Source: Legionella parisiensis
GTDB taxonomy: Bacteria > Pseudomonadota > Gammaproteobacteria > Legionellales > Legionellaceae
Assembly: GCF_001467945.1 (NCBI RefSeq)
Contig: NZ_LNYQ01000013.1
Span: 2,425,098-2,489,097 of the forward strand
Direction: 5' to 3'
Length of the DNA stretch: 64,000 nt
Of this stretch, positions 9,990-19,049 are shown one piece after another; the stretch's first letter is position 1, and the number at the start of each line of letters is the position of its first letter. The translations under genes and the position numbers were made by a program. The notes beneath the pieces are model-generated. The model made no database searches, had not been told where the DNA came from, and saw only the letters and a program-made list of their open reading frames with translations.

Positions 9990-10079
9990 CATAAAAATAT
10001 TTGTCCAAGAATCTAGCCCGGATAAAAACACACGCCAAACCCCACGAAACCTTATGTAAAGAATCCCCTGGTGCTTTTT

Positions 10080-10838
10080 TTAATTCTTAAGTTGCAAGCG
10101 ATAAAAATCAGTGGCATTTGTCAATAAAATTTTATTGGCTAGACGGTTATCAAAAACATCTAAAATAAGATTGATATCATTTTTACTAAAGGGTTTCGGC
10201 GCACGTGTTGAGGGAAGATCTGTACCGAACATCAGTGCGTCGGGATTAATCGATACAATCGTTTTTAAGGTGCTGGTGACATCAAAATCAACTCTGCCAA
10301 ATCCGGATGCCTTGACTTTGATCCCTTGTTCAATGAGCTTAAATAGACCTGGAAGCCCACTCTTAGACAATCCCAGATGGTCTATGCTGACCGCAGGTAG
10401 ACTGAGGAGTAAATCACTCAACTCCACGAGATCAGAAGACTCAACATACAACTCTACATGCCATTTGGCAATCTCATAAACTCGATGCGCCATGTCACTT
10501 AAATGCTCCATTTTTTCTGATCCGCCACGTCTCAGATTGAATCGAATACCGCGAATTCCTTGCTGATTTAATTCAATAATTTCTTCGTTACTTGCTAGAG
10601 CGGGTAATTGAGTCACCCCCACAAAATTTGGACCCAAGGCATGTAACGCATTTATTAAATAAGTTTGATCAAATGCTTGAAAAGATCCTGAGACCACCGC
10701 CCCACCAATAATGTGCAGGGGCTGTGCAATTTTAATGTAATCAGTAACCGTAAACTCTTTAGGCACATAGGATTGGTTGGCAATCAAGGGAAACCGGTAA
10801 TCGATAATATGTAAATGTGCATCAAATAAGTTCATCAT
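10080..10838 (-). CDS. Metal-dependent amidohydrolase-type TIM-barrel hydrolase
   Basis: Amidohydrolase_2-type enzyme of 252 residues, probably cytoplasmic. The barrel signatures are an N-terminal DAHLHI metal-binding pair (residues 6-11), SIDHLGLS about two thirds along and FGTDLPS near residue 208, supplying the last-strand Asp. This order matches the family containing 2-pyrone-4,6-dicarboxylate lactonase and related decarboxylases and lactonases. The substrate is unknown. It stands alone, convergent with the C1 peptidase gene, with a family A palindrome upstream. Confidence 0.82.
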   Translation of the reverse strand: MMNLFDAHLHIIDYRFPLIANQSYVPKEFTVTDYIKIAQPLHIIGGAVVSGSFQAFDQTYLINALHALGPNFVGVTQLPALASNEEIIELNQQGIRGIRFNLRRGGSEKMEHLSDMAHRVYEIAKWHVELYVESSDLVELSDLLLSLPAVSIDHLGLSKSGLPGLFKLIEQGIKVKASGFGRVDFDVTSTLKTIVSINPDALMFGTDLPSTRAPKPFSKNDINLILDVFDNRLANKILLTNATDFYRLQLKN

Positions 10839-10875
10839 TTATGTCCCTTTTATATATTTTCCCTGTACTACATTT

Positions 10876-10947
10876 GTAACCTGTGCAGCGAGCCTGTGTT
10901 AATTACCATCGATTTCCCCGGGCTCTTCTGTGCTGCACCCAGGCTAC
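10876..10947. repeat. Dispersed palindromic element, family A, copy 2
   Basis: Arms GTAACCTGTGCAGCG (10876 onward) and TGCTGCACCCAGGCTAC (ending 10947). It fills the gap between the amidohydrolase start and the end of the 933-residue gene. Confidence 0.65.
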
Positions 10948-13745
10948 CCAAAACGGTTAACAAACCTCACTTCCTCAACAGGTGTGCGAGCTTGCTGCTT
11001 TGTGCTTTCGGTAAAGAATCGACACCTTAAAGTATCTTCCTTAACTGATTCCATCAAAGTTGGGGTGTCCCTATATCCACCGAGACAATACCTTTGCCAT
11101 TGACCATCCAATTCCATTTCAATAAAACAATGATCCGGATTAACAGCAACAGATACAGGAATCTCAGGATATAAACGACTCATTTCTTCCTTAAAGGCAA
11201 TCGCTCTTAAACGACAACTTGCAACACCCAACTTTCTTGCCTCATTAAGATACTCAGTACCATTATGAACGGTGGCTCCAATGGAGTTGCGTAATTCTCC
11301 ACGGTCTCTGCCAAACTTAAAGTACTTCATTAACAAACGATGTATTTCATGATGTCCAGGTTGCGCAGCTAACGTGCTAAAAACAGGATGTGCTCTATAG
11401 TGTTTGGGCATACGCAACAATAAATTGACAATAATGTCGCGTGGCTCTATTGTGGGTTTAAGTAAGCGAATGTAATGCAAATGATTTTTTTGAGAGTACT
11501 TTATTTCAAAATCATCCTTTTTTAATTCACTAATAGCGATGTCTAACAAAGTTTCACCAGGATGCAAAGAGGGTAAAGCCTGCCAATTTTCTGTCAAATT
11601 TAATCTCTTTTTTCCTTTTAATAGAACGCGATTTGGTTCCTCTTTTCTTTTTTCAATGAGTTCTTCGGTTAATCCTTCAGGATGAAAGTTATAGTGGGAC
11701 TCAACCAGGTTATCCGTAGCATTCATGCCTGCTAATTCAAAATATTGGAATGGAGAGGATGGATTTTCATGAATTACCAGATCAGAATAAACTTCGTCAC
11801 GGTAATATTTGGCAGGTGGAGTAAATGTCAGTGAATTTACTGGTTTGAATATGGGTTTTCTATATTTTGGTTGAGCAATAAAAGCCTTTGTATCAATACC
11901 ACTTTGATATGTTTTTTGTTTTACTTCTTTCTGGTTAATAATGCGACTTTTTAGGCTCTGTAACTCGAATTGTTCGCTTTCATTATGCGTATTTTCTAGT
12001 TCAATATCAATGATAGCTTGTTTCGTTTGATTCAAATGGTACCTGTCCAGCTTGGGTGAGAATATCGGCGCGACCTGGTTAAGGTGTGTTTCAATGGACT
12101 GATGATCATCTACTAATTCTTGGCAGACTTTATAATCAAGAAAGTGAATCTGCTCTGTAGCTAATTGTTGCTGTTGTGCCTGGACAAGCAGTGTAGCGCG
12201 AGTCGCTGGTTTTAATTTAGATGCCAACAAATCATCAAAATCATCCCCATTAATGGCACGTTGTATGGACTCTTTGTTCATTTGAACTAATTTTTCATTT
12301 TCCCAAGTATATAATGCATGCCCCGCATCAAGCAATTCAAGCATATGCTTTAGCATCAGCTCACGTTTACTTATTGACCAACTGGAAAAAGACCAATCAG
12401 AAAAAATATAAATTTGATCGGTAGGCACCAGTTTAAAATCGTCAACTACATCATCCCGATCTTCTTTCTGAATGACGGGGTTACTATTTAGCTTCTCTGT
12501 TGCTTCACGAATATCCCCATCAAAAATACCCTGCGTACGGGCAAATGCTCTCACATTGGCATAAGCAGTTGACGGAAACCATTCCCCCAAGAAGCCTGTT
12601 TTTCTTTGTAATGTAGGAAGTAACGTTGCGATAAGCTTTAAAGCCTCATCCACCTGCAACTCAACAGGATAATTTTGGTATTTGGGATCTCGAAAAGGCA
12701 AAACAAGTTTTTTCAAATCAAATGCTTTATTTCTATCTTTCTGATTAATCCACCATTTAGACTCAATGCGTTGAATTTCTTGATCTACCACTGCTAATAA
12801 TGTACTCATCAATTCTTTACCTGATGAAGGTAAAATTTGTAATTTAAAAGGAGGTAGTTTTTGTGCAGCAATCATTGCTTCAAAATCATCGAACTGGTCC
12901 TGATTTGCTGCGTCCGCTTCTGTTGCCTCACGAAGCCCAGCCTCCAAAGATTTAGGTAGGACGTGTCTGCCTCTCTTTACTAAATCAGGATTAACCTGAT
13001 TTAAAACCTGCATCACATTTTGAGAGCAAAAAGTTTCCTCAGAAGGAGAATGCTTTTCTCTATCTTTTTTATCCTGTTTATTTGACCATTGGAAAAGTGA
13101 TTTGAGCACAGCCCAGAAGCTGGTGCGGGTTTTTCCTTGTGCATATAATCTTTTAGTAACATTGACTTGTTGCCGGTATGCCTCGAGGAATTGTCGTCTT
13201 TGATTGCTGTCGGTATGTTTAAACACCAACAAACTTGAATTAACAGCAGGAAGAGTTTCTGCTTGTCCTGAAGCACGCCAGAAAACAACCAATAATTGGA
13301 TTAATCTCTCTTTATTTTCATTAGATGCAACAAGGAATTGTTTAATGAGCTCTTCTGCATCTTCATTTCCCGTTATTTGGGAAGCCCAAAGTTTCATCCA
13401 TTTGAAGCCTCCTTCAAGTGCTTTCTTTATTTGAGCTGAGGTGAATTCTTTGCTGCAGTAATTGAGAAGCAGAACTGTTAATTCCTCTACACTCTTCCCT
13501 TGAAGATTTTCAATAAATACATTCGCAGACGCAGAAAGCTGTCGCTCATAATTGTGACAAATGATGCCGTGTTCATTCTTGCCGGTACAAACAAAGACGG
13601 TAACAACTTCCATATGCCCATGTTTATTGCCAGCAGTCGTGATGGATTGAGCGGCCTGTTTTAATCGGACGAAAGGTTTTCTGCTACTTGATACAACAAA
13701 GACTATATCGCCTGGATCAATAGCGCAATCCTTCATCAGTAACAT
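10944..13745 (-). CDS. Large unknown protein with YiiX-like N-terminus and transglutaminase-like C-terminus; effector candidate
   Basis: A 933-residue soluble protein with no signal peptide, not recognised as a named family. The N-terminus has PGDIVFVV (11-18), His42/His44 in NKHGHMEVV and Cys97 in LNYCSKEF. That order recalls permuted NlpC/P60 (YiiX, LRAT) hydrolases. The C-terminus has GVASCRLRAIAF (Cys844), PDHCFIEMEL (His872) and QWQRYCLGGY, the transglutaminase-core pattern, but with Cys887 near where the family's Asp usually sits. The middle is helical and charged, about 600 residues. The start has TAGGAGA five bases upstream. Both catalytic readings are inference from motif order. It follows the 13765 gene by 19 bp, so the two form an operon. 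Confidence 0.6.
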   Translation of the reverse strand: MLLMKDCAIDPGDIVFVVSSSRKPFVRLKQAAQSITTAGNKHGHMEVVTVFVCTGKNEHGIICHNYERQLSASANVFIENLQGKSVEELTVLLLNYCSKEFTSAQIKKALEGGFKWMKLWASQITGNEDAEELIKQFLVASNENKERLIQLLVVFWRASGQAETLPAVNSSLLVFKHTDSNQRRQFLEAYRQQVNVTKRLYAQGKTRTSFWAVLKSLFQWSNKQDKKDREKHSPSEETFCSQNVMQVLNQVNPDLVKRGRHVLPKSLEAGLREATEADAANQDQFDDFEAMIAAQKLPPFKLQILPSSGKELMSTLLAVVDQEIQRIESKWWINQKDRNKAFDLKKLVLPFRDPKYQNYPVELQVDEALKLIATLLPTLQRKTGFLGEWFPSTAYANVRAFARTQGIFDGDIREATEKLNSNPVIQKEDRDDVVDDFKLVPTDQIYIFSDWSFSSWSISKRELMLKHMLELLDAGHALYTWENEKLVQMNKESIQRAINGDDFDDLLASKLKPATRATLLVQAQQQQLATEQIHFLDYKVCQELVDDHQSIETHLNQVAPIFSPKLDRYHLNQTKQAIIDIELENTHNESEQFELQSLKSRIINQKEVKQKTYQSGIDTKAFIAQPKYRKPIFKPVNSLTFTPPAKYYRDEVYSDLVIHENPSSPFQYFELAGMNATDNLVESHYNFHPEGLTEELIEKRKEEPNRVLLKGKKRLNLTENWQALPSLHPGETLLDIAISELKKDDFEIKYSQKNHLHYIRLLKPTIEPRDIIVNLLLRMPKHYRAHPVFSTLAAQPGHHEIHRLLMKYFKFGRDRGELRNSIGATVHNGTEYLNEARKLGVASCRLRAIAFKEEMSRLYPEIPVSVAVNPDHCFIEMELDGQWQRYCLGGYRDTPTLMESVKEDTLRCRFFTESTKQQARTPVEEVRFVNRFG

Positions 13746-13764
13746 ACCGCTCTCCTACATTTAA

Positions 13765-14274
13765 TTACCAGTGGCCGTGATGGTGGCTACCAGAACCAAA
13801 AGATGTTACGGTTGCAAAAGGATGACCATGGTGATGTCCATCAGGGCATGATAACAAAGTTTCACTGGTTACTACTGATGATATGATAAGAGAGAGTAAA
13901 TCATCATCACCACCAGCTTGCTCGATACCTTTAGTTATTTCATCAATTTTACTGGGCTCGAAATCCAGCTCTTTAAGTCGAGATGCGAGATCTCCTGGCT
14001 TAGAAAAAGCGAGTATACCAACTTCAGCTGCATGTCCTTTCAATAAAGATAAAAAGGATTCTTTTTTTTCTTGCAGGGCTGAAGATCTAGGCGATGTTTT
14101 TTTAATCAAATTATAGCGCTTAATAACATCATCAACGTATTGAGTTGCATCTTGGTTATCTCTAAGAGATTCCTTTTTACTCTTTTCAACCAATTCATCA
14201 TATCGAGATACGAGATCACTCATTGTACCCAAGGCCTCTTTAAGCTCAGGATTTAATTTATTTAATGCTGGCAT
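13765..14274 (-). CDS. Small helical protein with His-rich C-terminal tail
   Basis: A 169-residue protein of unknown family. I chose the start MPALNKLNPE because TAGGAGA lies seven bases upstream; an earlier in-frame start would add 19 residues without such a site. Residues 1-120 are highly charged and helical, likely coiled coil. The tail contains DGHHHGHPF and GSHHHGHW, two HHHGH clusters ending in Trp, suggestive of metal binding or of a short C-terminal signal. It is the first gene of a two-gene unit with the 933-residue protein, so a helper, chaperone or co-substrate role is possible but unproven. Confidence 0.6.
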   Translation of the reverse strand: MPALNKLNPELKEALGTMSDLVSRYDELVEKSKKESLRDNQDATQYVDDVIKRYNLIKKTSPRSSALQEKKESFLSLLKGHAAEVGILAFSKPGDLASRLKELDFEPSKIDEITKGIEQAGGDDDLLSLIISSVVTSETLLSCPDGHHHGHPFATVTSFGSGSHHHGHW

Positions 14275-14496
14275 TTTGTCTCCTAGACTAGTTAAATTTC
14301 GGGCAAAATATATCATGCATAGACCAACCAATCAACTTTCTGGCTCCAATTTAATCAAGCACTAAGGTACTGATTTGACCATAAAAATTAAATACATACA
14401 TATATTAAGAAAAAGGACTTTTAACTTCTTTTTACTTGTTATTGGAAGCAACTATTCGCTAGAATCAGAATACATTTCTCACTGCTCAGTTTTTTA

Positions 14497-15156
14497 ATGA
14501 TAGAATTTACCCTAATCCAAAAAATATGTATTTGGGCGATCCCCATTTTATTTGCCATTACCCTGCACGAAGCAGCTCACGCTTTCGTTGCATATCGCTG
14601 CGGCGATTCTACGGCAAAAATGTTAGGTCGACTAAGTTTGAATCCTCTTCGTCATGTGGATCCTATAGGTACTGTAGCTATACCTTTGTTGGTTGGTGTA
14701 TTAACACAATTTAATTTTGTTTTTGGCTATGCAAAACCTGTCCCAATTAGCTGGAACCAATTTCGTCATCCTCGGCGCGATATGATCCTCGTAACTCTTG
14801 CCGGACCATTTGCAAATCTTCTCATGGCATTTTTATGGGCTGCTTGCGACAAAATCGCACTTATGCTCAATCCACGCACATCAATGGCTGTCCTTTTTCT
14901 TTATGCTACGTCCCAAGCAGGAGTATTTATTAATTTAATTTTGGCTGCATTAAATTTACTTCCTATTCCACCATTGGATGGCAGTCGGGTAGTCAGTAGC
15001 CTTTTACCTCCCAAACAAGCTATGGCTTATGCTAAGATAGAACCTTATGGTTTTTTTATTCTCATTCTTTTGGTGTTTACTGGGGTTTTAGGCATGATAT
15101 TAACCCCGATAATTAATCTCGGACTCATCGCACTTAGTGCCATTTTTAAAATATGA
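14497..15156 (+). CDS. Site-2 protease-type M50 membrane metalloprotease
   Basis: Membrane-embedded zinc peptidase of 219 residues, of the short Rip/YwhC type without PDZ. The HExxH-type motif HEAAHA is at residues 24-29 and the third metal ligand lies in NLLPIPPLDGS, about residue 152. Five to six hydrophobic helices surround them. Members cut transmembrane segments of regulators; the target is unknown here. The upstream 160 bp hold no gene. Confidence 0.9.
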   Translation: MIEFTLIQKICIWAIPILFAITLHEAAHAFVAYRCGDSTAKMLGRLSLNPLRHVDPIGTVAIPLLVGVLTQFNFVFGYAKPVPISWNQFRHPRRDMILVTLAGPFANLLMAFLWAACDKIALMLNPRTSMAVLFLYATSQAGVFINLILAALNLLPIPPLDGSRVVSSLLPPKQAMAYAKIEPYGFFILILLVFTGVLGMILTPIINLGLIALSAIFKI

Positions 15157-15260
15157 AAGCCAGCAATTTAACCTCTCGATACATTCGACCGCTTTCCAAA
15201 CTCGCTGATGAAGACAAAGCAATTTCCCACATTAGAGTTTGGAAACAGGTCTATTTTTGA
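15153..15260 (+). other. Possible 35-codon ORF overlapping the M50 stop
   Basis: An ATG overlaps the M50 TGA as ATGA and opens 35 codons (MKASNLTSRYIRP..., ending VWKQVYF). No family is recognised. The overlap suggests coupling, but a gene this short could be chance or the stub of a lost gene. Confidence 0.2.
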
Positions 15261-15291
15261 AGGTTACACTTTGATGGAGTAAACATTGACT

Positions 15292-16359
15292 ATGAATATA
15301 CTTGCTGACTCCTCTCTGCCAGGATTAGAACAGGCTTTTCCTAAGCCCTTTCGCCTAACGCTATATCATCATCTCGATGAAATCACAGGATTACTTCCTG
15401 GACAAGATGTTCTTCTTTGCCGTGCTAATCTAAAAGTAAATCAACTTTTATTAAAAAATCATTGCTTGCGCTACGTTGCGACTGCGAGCAGCGGTACTGA
15501 TCATCTTGATCGTCTCTGGCTCGAGTCTCAAAACATTCAAGTGATTGATGCAAAAGGATCCAATGCGCGAGCTGTTGCTGATTATGTCGTTGCCTGTCTT
15601 GCCTTTCTAGAACAACGACAACTTTTACGTGGAAATAAAGCAGGCATTATTGGACTGGGAAAAGTAGGAACTCAAGTTGCTGCGCGCTTGCAAGCCGCTG
15701 GTTTGGAAATTTTCACTTATGATCCCCTCAAAGCAGAATGTGAACCCACTTTCCATAGTTGCTCTCGTGAGGAATTGTATGCAATTGATCTGCTGTGTAT
15801 TCATGCTGAATTACATAATAATCAACCCTATCCTAGTGCCAATTTGATTAATCAGGATTTCCTAGATCGATTAAAACCAGGCTGTGTCATTATTAATGCC
15901 GCTCGCGGTGGAATTGTCAATGAAAAAGCACTTCTCAATACATCAAAACCATTAATCTATTGCACCGATGTATATCTTAATGAACCCGATATCGACACCC
16001 GTATTATTAATCAATCCACAATATGCACTCCCCATATTGCAGGCCATAGTCTAGAGGCAAAATACGCGGCAGTTGCTATGGTAAGTTCCGCTTTACATCA
16101 CATTGCTGATCTCGCTATACCTCAATTCGCAGCACCCGCTTTGCCACAGACTTTGAACTTACATAAAGGTCAATTATGGCATGACTTTATATTAAAAATT
16201 TATAACCCACTCGAAGAAACATTATCCTTAAAGCATGCTGTAGATAAAAAAGTGGCTTTCTTGAATTTACGTAAAAATCACCAAACGCGCCATGATTTTT
16301 CTCAGTACTCAACAGACCCAATTTTGAACTATAAAACTAAATTATTATTGGGCGTATAA
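15292..16359 (+). CDS. pdxB: Erythronate-4-phosphate dehydrogenase
   Basis: NAD-dependent D-2-hydroxyacid dehydrogenase of 355 residues, the second step of DXP-dependent pyridoxal phosphate synthesis. PdxB hallmarks are the N-terminus [25 protein letters not shown] motif [13 protein letters not shown], the catalytic Arg in [10 protein letters not shown], and [10 protein letters not shown] with the catalytic His. A C-terminal dimerisation domain follows. I chose the ATG at 15292, with GGAG about ten bases upstream, over a TTG six bases earlier. It lies downstream of the M50 gene by about 135 bp. Confidence 0.93.
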   Translation: MNILADSSLPGLEQAFPKPFRLTLYHHLDEITGLLPGQDVLLCRANLKVNQLLLKNHCLRYVATASSGTDHLDRLWLESQNIQVIDAKGSNARAVADYVVACLAFLEQRQLLRGNKAGIIGLGKVGTQVAARLQAAGLEIFTYDPLKAECEPTFHSCSREELYAIDLLCIHAELHNNQPYPSANLINQDFLDRLKPGCVIINAARGGIVNEKALLNTSKPLIYCTDVYLNEPDIDTRIINQSTICTPHIAGHSLEAKYAAVAMVSSALHHIADLAIPQFAAPALPQTLNLHKGQLWHDFILKIYNPLEETLSLKHAVDKKVAFLNLRKNHQTRHDFSQYSTDPILNYKTKLLLGV

Positions 16360-16492
16360 GAAATAAAACAACTAAATAGTCTCCAATTGTTTACATAATC
16401 AATACGATTAAATCTAAAATTGTCCATTGTAAATCAGTAAAGCAAATGATACTCTTTTGCCGATTTTTACAAAAAAACAAAGGAGTATGTAA

Positions 16493-16903
16493 ATGTCTTT
16501 AGGAGTCAAGTTATCTACTTTTACAGCAGCATTGGTTCTTGCTGGTTCAGCCTTAGCAAATAATACTTGTCCCGATTTGAGTGATCTGCAAGCGGAAGGA
16601 ATTTCAGAAGTTCAGCAGATTGGTAATAACTATTTTATTGGTTTTTCTATCAGTCAATTCAACTCAGCTACCTGGGGTTTTGCTATTGGGCCAGTGAAAG
16701 CAGATACAGAAGATGATGCATTAGATGCCACAACTGGAATTTTAAATAATATGGCTACTCCTGGATTTCCTTTAGAACTAGATCATGACACATTGATTTG
16801 TTTGTATGACACAGGTAACCCTTATGTTTATTCTGTTGCTGTTAGAGATTACGCAATTAGCCCAATGAAATTAAAACAATATTTGCTGAAAGCTCATAAG
16901 TAA
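16493..16903 (+). CDS. Small secreted protein, tandem paralogue 1 (DUF4949/Hbp-like)
   Basis: Exported 136-residue protein. The signal peptide ends at about GSALA-NNT (residue 23). The mature part has two Cys (NTC and LIC), which could form a disulfide, and a WGFAIGPV core. It closely resembles the next gene, and both look like the Legionella DUF4949 family that includes the hemin-binding protein Hbp; that link is from memory. AAAGGAG precedes the start by about ten bases. The role is unknown. Confidence 0.8.
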   Translation: MSLGVKLSTFTAALVLAGSALANNTCPDLSDLQAEGISEVQQIGNNYFIGFSISQFNSATWGFAIGPVKADTEDDALDATTGILNNMATPGFPLELDHDTLICLYDTGNPYVYSVAVRDYAISPMKLKQYLLKAHK

Positions 16904-16987
16904 AAAATTGCTATTTACCTGGGTTCGATAAAAAAATCCCTACTTGGGATTCACTTGGAATGATTTGATTTAACAAGGAGTTATAAT

Positions 16988-17398
16988 ATGTCTTTAAATG
17001 CAAAATTTACCTCTTTTGCTGCTGCGTTGGTTCTTACTGGTTCTGCTTTTGCAGGTGAATCTGTTTGCCCTAAACTAAGCGATATCCAAGCTGTAGGAAT
17101 TACTATGGCGTCACAGTTGGCTTATAATTATTATATCGGCTACTCGGTCAATAACTACAATACTTCATCTAGCTGGGGATTCGCTATAGGCCCGGTAGAA
17201 GCAGATTCTGAAGAAGAGACAATCGATATAGCCAATGATATTTTAGCTGACTTAACAGCACCGGGGATTCCTGAGTCAGGTAAAGATGATGAATTAGTGT
17301 GTATCTACGAGACAGGTGATCCGAATCTATTTGCAGTAGCAATCCAAGGCTATGAAGAAATATCACCTATGAAGTTCAAGCAATACATACATAAATAA
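16988..17398 (+). CDS. Small secreted protein, tandem paralogue 2 (DUF4949/Hbp-like)
   Basis: A second 136-residue secreted protein, 84 bp after its paralogue. The two share the signal peptide pattern, the CPxLSD start, the NYxIG segment, the WGFAIGPVxAD core, both Cys positions and an ISPMK tail, so the pair arose by tandem duplication. The second copy is more acidic. AAGGAG lies about ten bases ahead of the start. A shared promoter upstream of the first copy is likely but was not resolved. Confidence 0.8.
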   Translation: MSLNAKFTSFAAALVLTGSAFAGESVCPKLSDIQAVGITMASQLAYNYYIGYSVNNYNTSSSWGFAIGPVEADSEEETIDIANDILADLTAPGIPESGKDDELVCIYETGDPNLFAVAIQGYEEISPMKFKQYIHK

Positions 17399-17428
17399 AC
17401 CTCATCTGGGATTGAAACACAGCCTAAA

Positions 17429-17459
17429 CCCGGGAAATATTTTCTAGATAAATCCCGGG
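17429..17459. terminator. Hairpin between convergent genes
   Basis: Arms CCCGGGA and TCCCGGG with a 17-nt AT-rich loop, between the secreted paralogue (plus) and murE (minus). No T-run follows on either side, so termination is only suggested by position. Confidence 0.4.
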
Positions 17460-17504
17460 GATTCACCCAAGCCATAAATTTCTTAAGTTGCAGGTTTATG
17501 GAAT

Positions 17505-18956
17505 CTATTTCTGGATTAATTTTTTTACTACATCCTGATCCGAAAAAGTATGCTTTATCGTGCCAATTTGTTGATAGGCCTCATGCCCTTTTCCTGCAAT
17601 TAAAATAACATCATGTTCATCTGCTTCATTTAAAGCATAAGCAATTGCTTCTTCACGATTAACCAATTGAATAACATTCGATGAATTTGCAATGCCATGC
17701 GCAATTTCATCAACAATCATCTGCGGATCCTCTGTACGGGGATTATCGCTGGTAATAACGATTTGATCAGCAAGTGTACTGGCAACCTTCCCCATCACCG
17801 GTCTCTTGGTCTTATCCCTATCTCCACCGCAACCAAACACCACCCATAGCCGTCCTCTTTTTAATTGATTTAAGGTAGTTAAAGCATTCTCCAGAGCATC
17901 AGGAGTATGTGCATAATCAATAAGCACATAAGGAGCATTAGCAACAATTTCCATTCGCCCAGGAGCTGCTTTCAATTGGGTCATTACTTCGACGACCTGA
18001 TCGGGTGCATAACCAGCAGCCAATAAACTACTGAATATGGCCAAGCTATTATAGATATTAAATTGACCTAGGGATTTTATTCGGAATTGATGCTGTCCCC
18101 AAGGAGAATGTACTTCAATTTCTGTGCCTTTTATATCCATAGTCCAATTTACAGCTTTCACATCACAATCTTGATGTATTCCATAAGTTAACTTTTTAAC
18201 ATGGGACTTAACGGCAGTAGCCATTATTTTTTGATACGCATCATCTTGATTAATAATTGCCCACTCCAACGATTCTTTGGCAAATAATAATGACTTGGCA
18301 ATTGCATAATTTTCCATGTTGAGATGGTAATCCAGATGATCAAGAGTTAGATTGGTAAATATAGCTTGTTTAAACGCAACTTCATCTACTCGATGTTGTG
18401 CCAATGCATGAGAAGACACTTCCATGCATACTTGTCTCAAGCCTTGATTTTTGTAGTGATGTAATAGTTTTTGTAAACAAAGTGAGTCTGGGGTTGTATT
18501 GTCCAATAATTGGAGTTTATCTACATTGCCTTGACCAATAGTGCCTATGTATGCTGCTCCTTCCCCTAATAAATGATGAGCCTGTGCTAATTGATAAGCG
18601 ATTGTTGTTTTACCATTAGTTCCAGTAACTCCAGTTACAGTTAAAAAACGGCAAGGATCGTCATAAAACTGTTTCGCAATTGGCGCAAGTTGTGTCGCTA
18701 AGTGAGGGACAGGAATACAAGAAACTGATTCGGGCAATACGCAATTCTTGGGAAAATGGATAGGATCATAGGCAACAGCAATTGCACCAGCAGAAACAGC
18801 CTTATTTATAAATAAACGACCATCAGATGCTGCTCCAGCATAAGCTATAAACAAATCTCCTGGTTGAACACGACGACTGTCATTTTCTATACCGGTAATA
18901 GTACAATCTGAATTAATCTGTGACATCCATGGTTTTAATAATCGTGAGAGTTTCAT
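17505..18956 (-). CDS. murE: UDP-MurNAc-L-Ala-D-Glu:meso-DAP ligase
   Basis: Cytoplasmic ATP-dependent ligase that adds meso-diaminopimelate to the peptidoglycan stem peptide; 483 residues, the family's usual size. The ATP loop TGVTGTNGKTT and the DAP-specific motif DNPRTEDP are both present, so the third residue of the stem is DAP rather than Lys. I chose the ATG at 18956; a GTG three bases earlier is also in frame. It is the last dcw gene here, about 90 bp behind ftsI. murF does not follow, so the cluster is cut after murE. Confidence 0.96.
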   Translation of the reverse strand: MKLSRLLKPWMSQINSDCTITGIENDSRRVQPGDLFIAYAGAASDGRLFINKAVSAGAIAVAYDPIHFPKNCVLPESVSCIPVPHLATQLAPIAKQFYDDPCRFLTVTGVTGTNGKTTIAYQLAQAHHLLGEGAAYIGTIGQGNVDKLQLLDNTTPDSLCLQKLLHHYKNQGLRQVCMEVSSHALAQHRVDEVAFKQAIFTNLTLDHLDYHLNMENYAIAKSLLFAKESLEWAIINQDDAYQKIMATAVKSHVKKLTYGIHQDCDVKAVNWTMDIKGTEIEVHSPWGQHQFRIKSLGQFNIYNSLAIFSSLLAAGYAPDQVVEVMTQLKAAPGRMEIVANAPYVLIDYAHTPDALENALTTLNQLKRGRLWVVFGCGGDRDKTKRPVMGKVASTLADQIVITSDNPRTEDPQMIVDEIAHGIANSSNVIQLVNREEAIAYALNEADEHDVILIAGKGHEAYQQIGTIKHTFSDQDVVKKLIQK

Positions 18957-19049
18957 CACTTTGGTTCCTAATAGGTTTTATGTAGTCTGGATTTTACCCA
19001 AAACTACAGTTTAACTAAACTAAAAAACCTTTAAAGCTTATAGTCAAAT

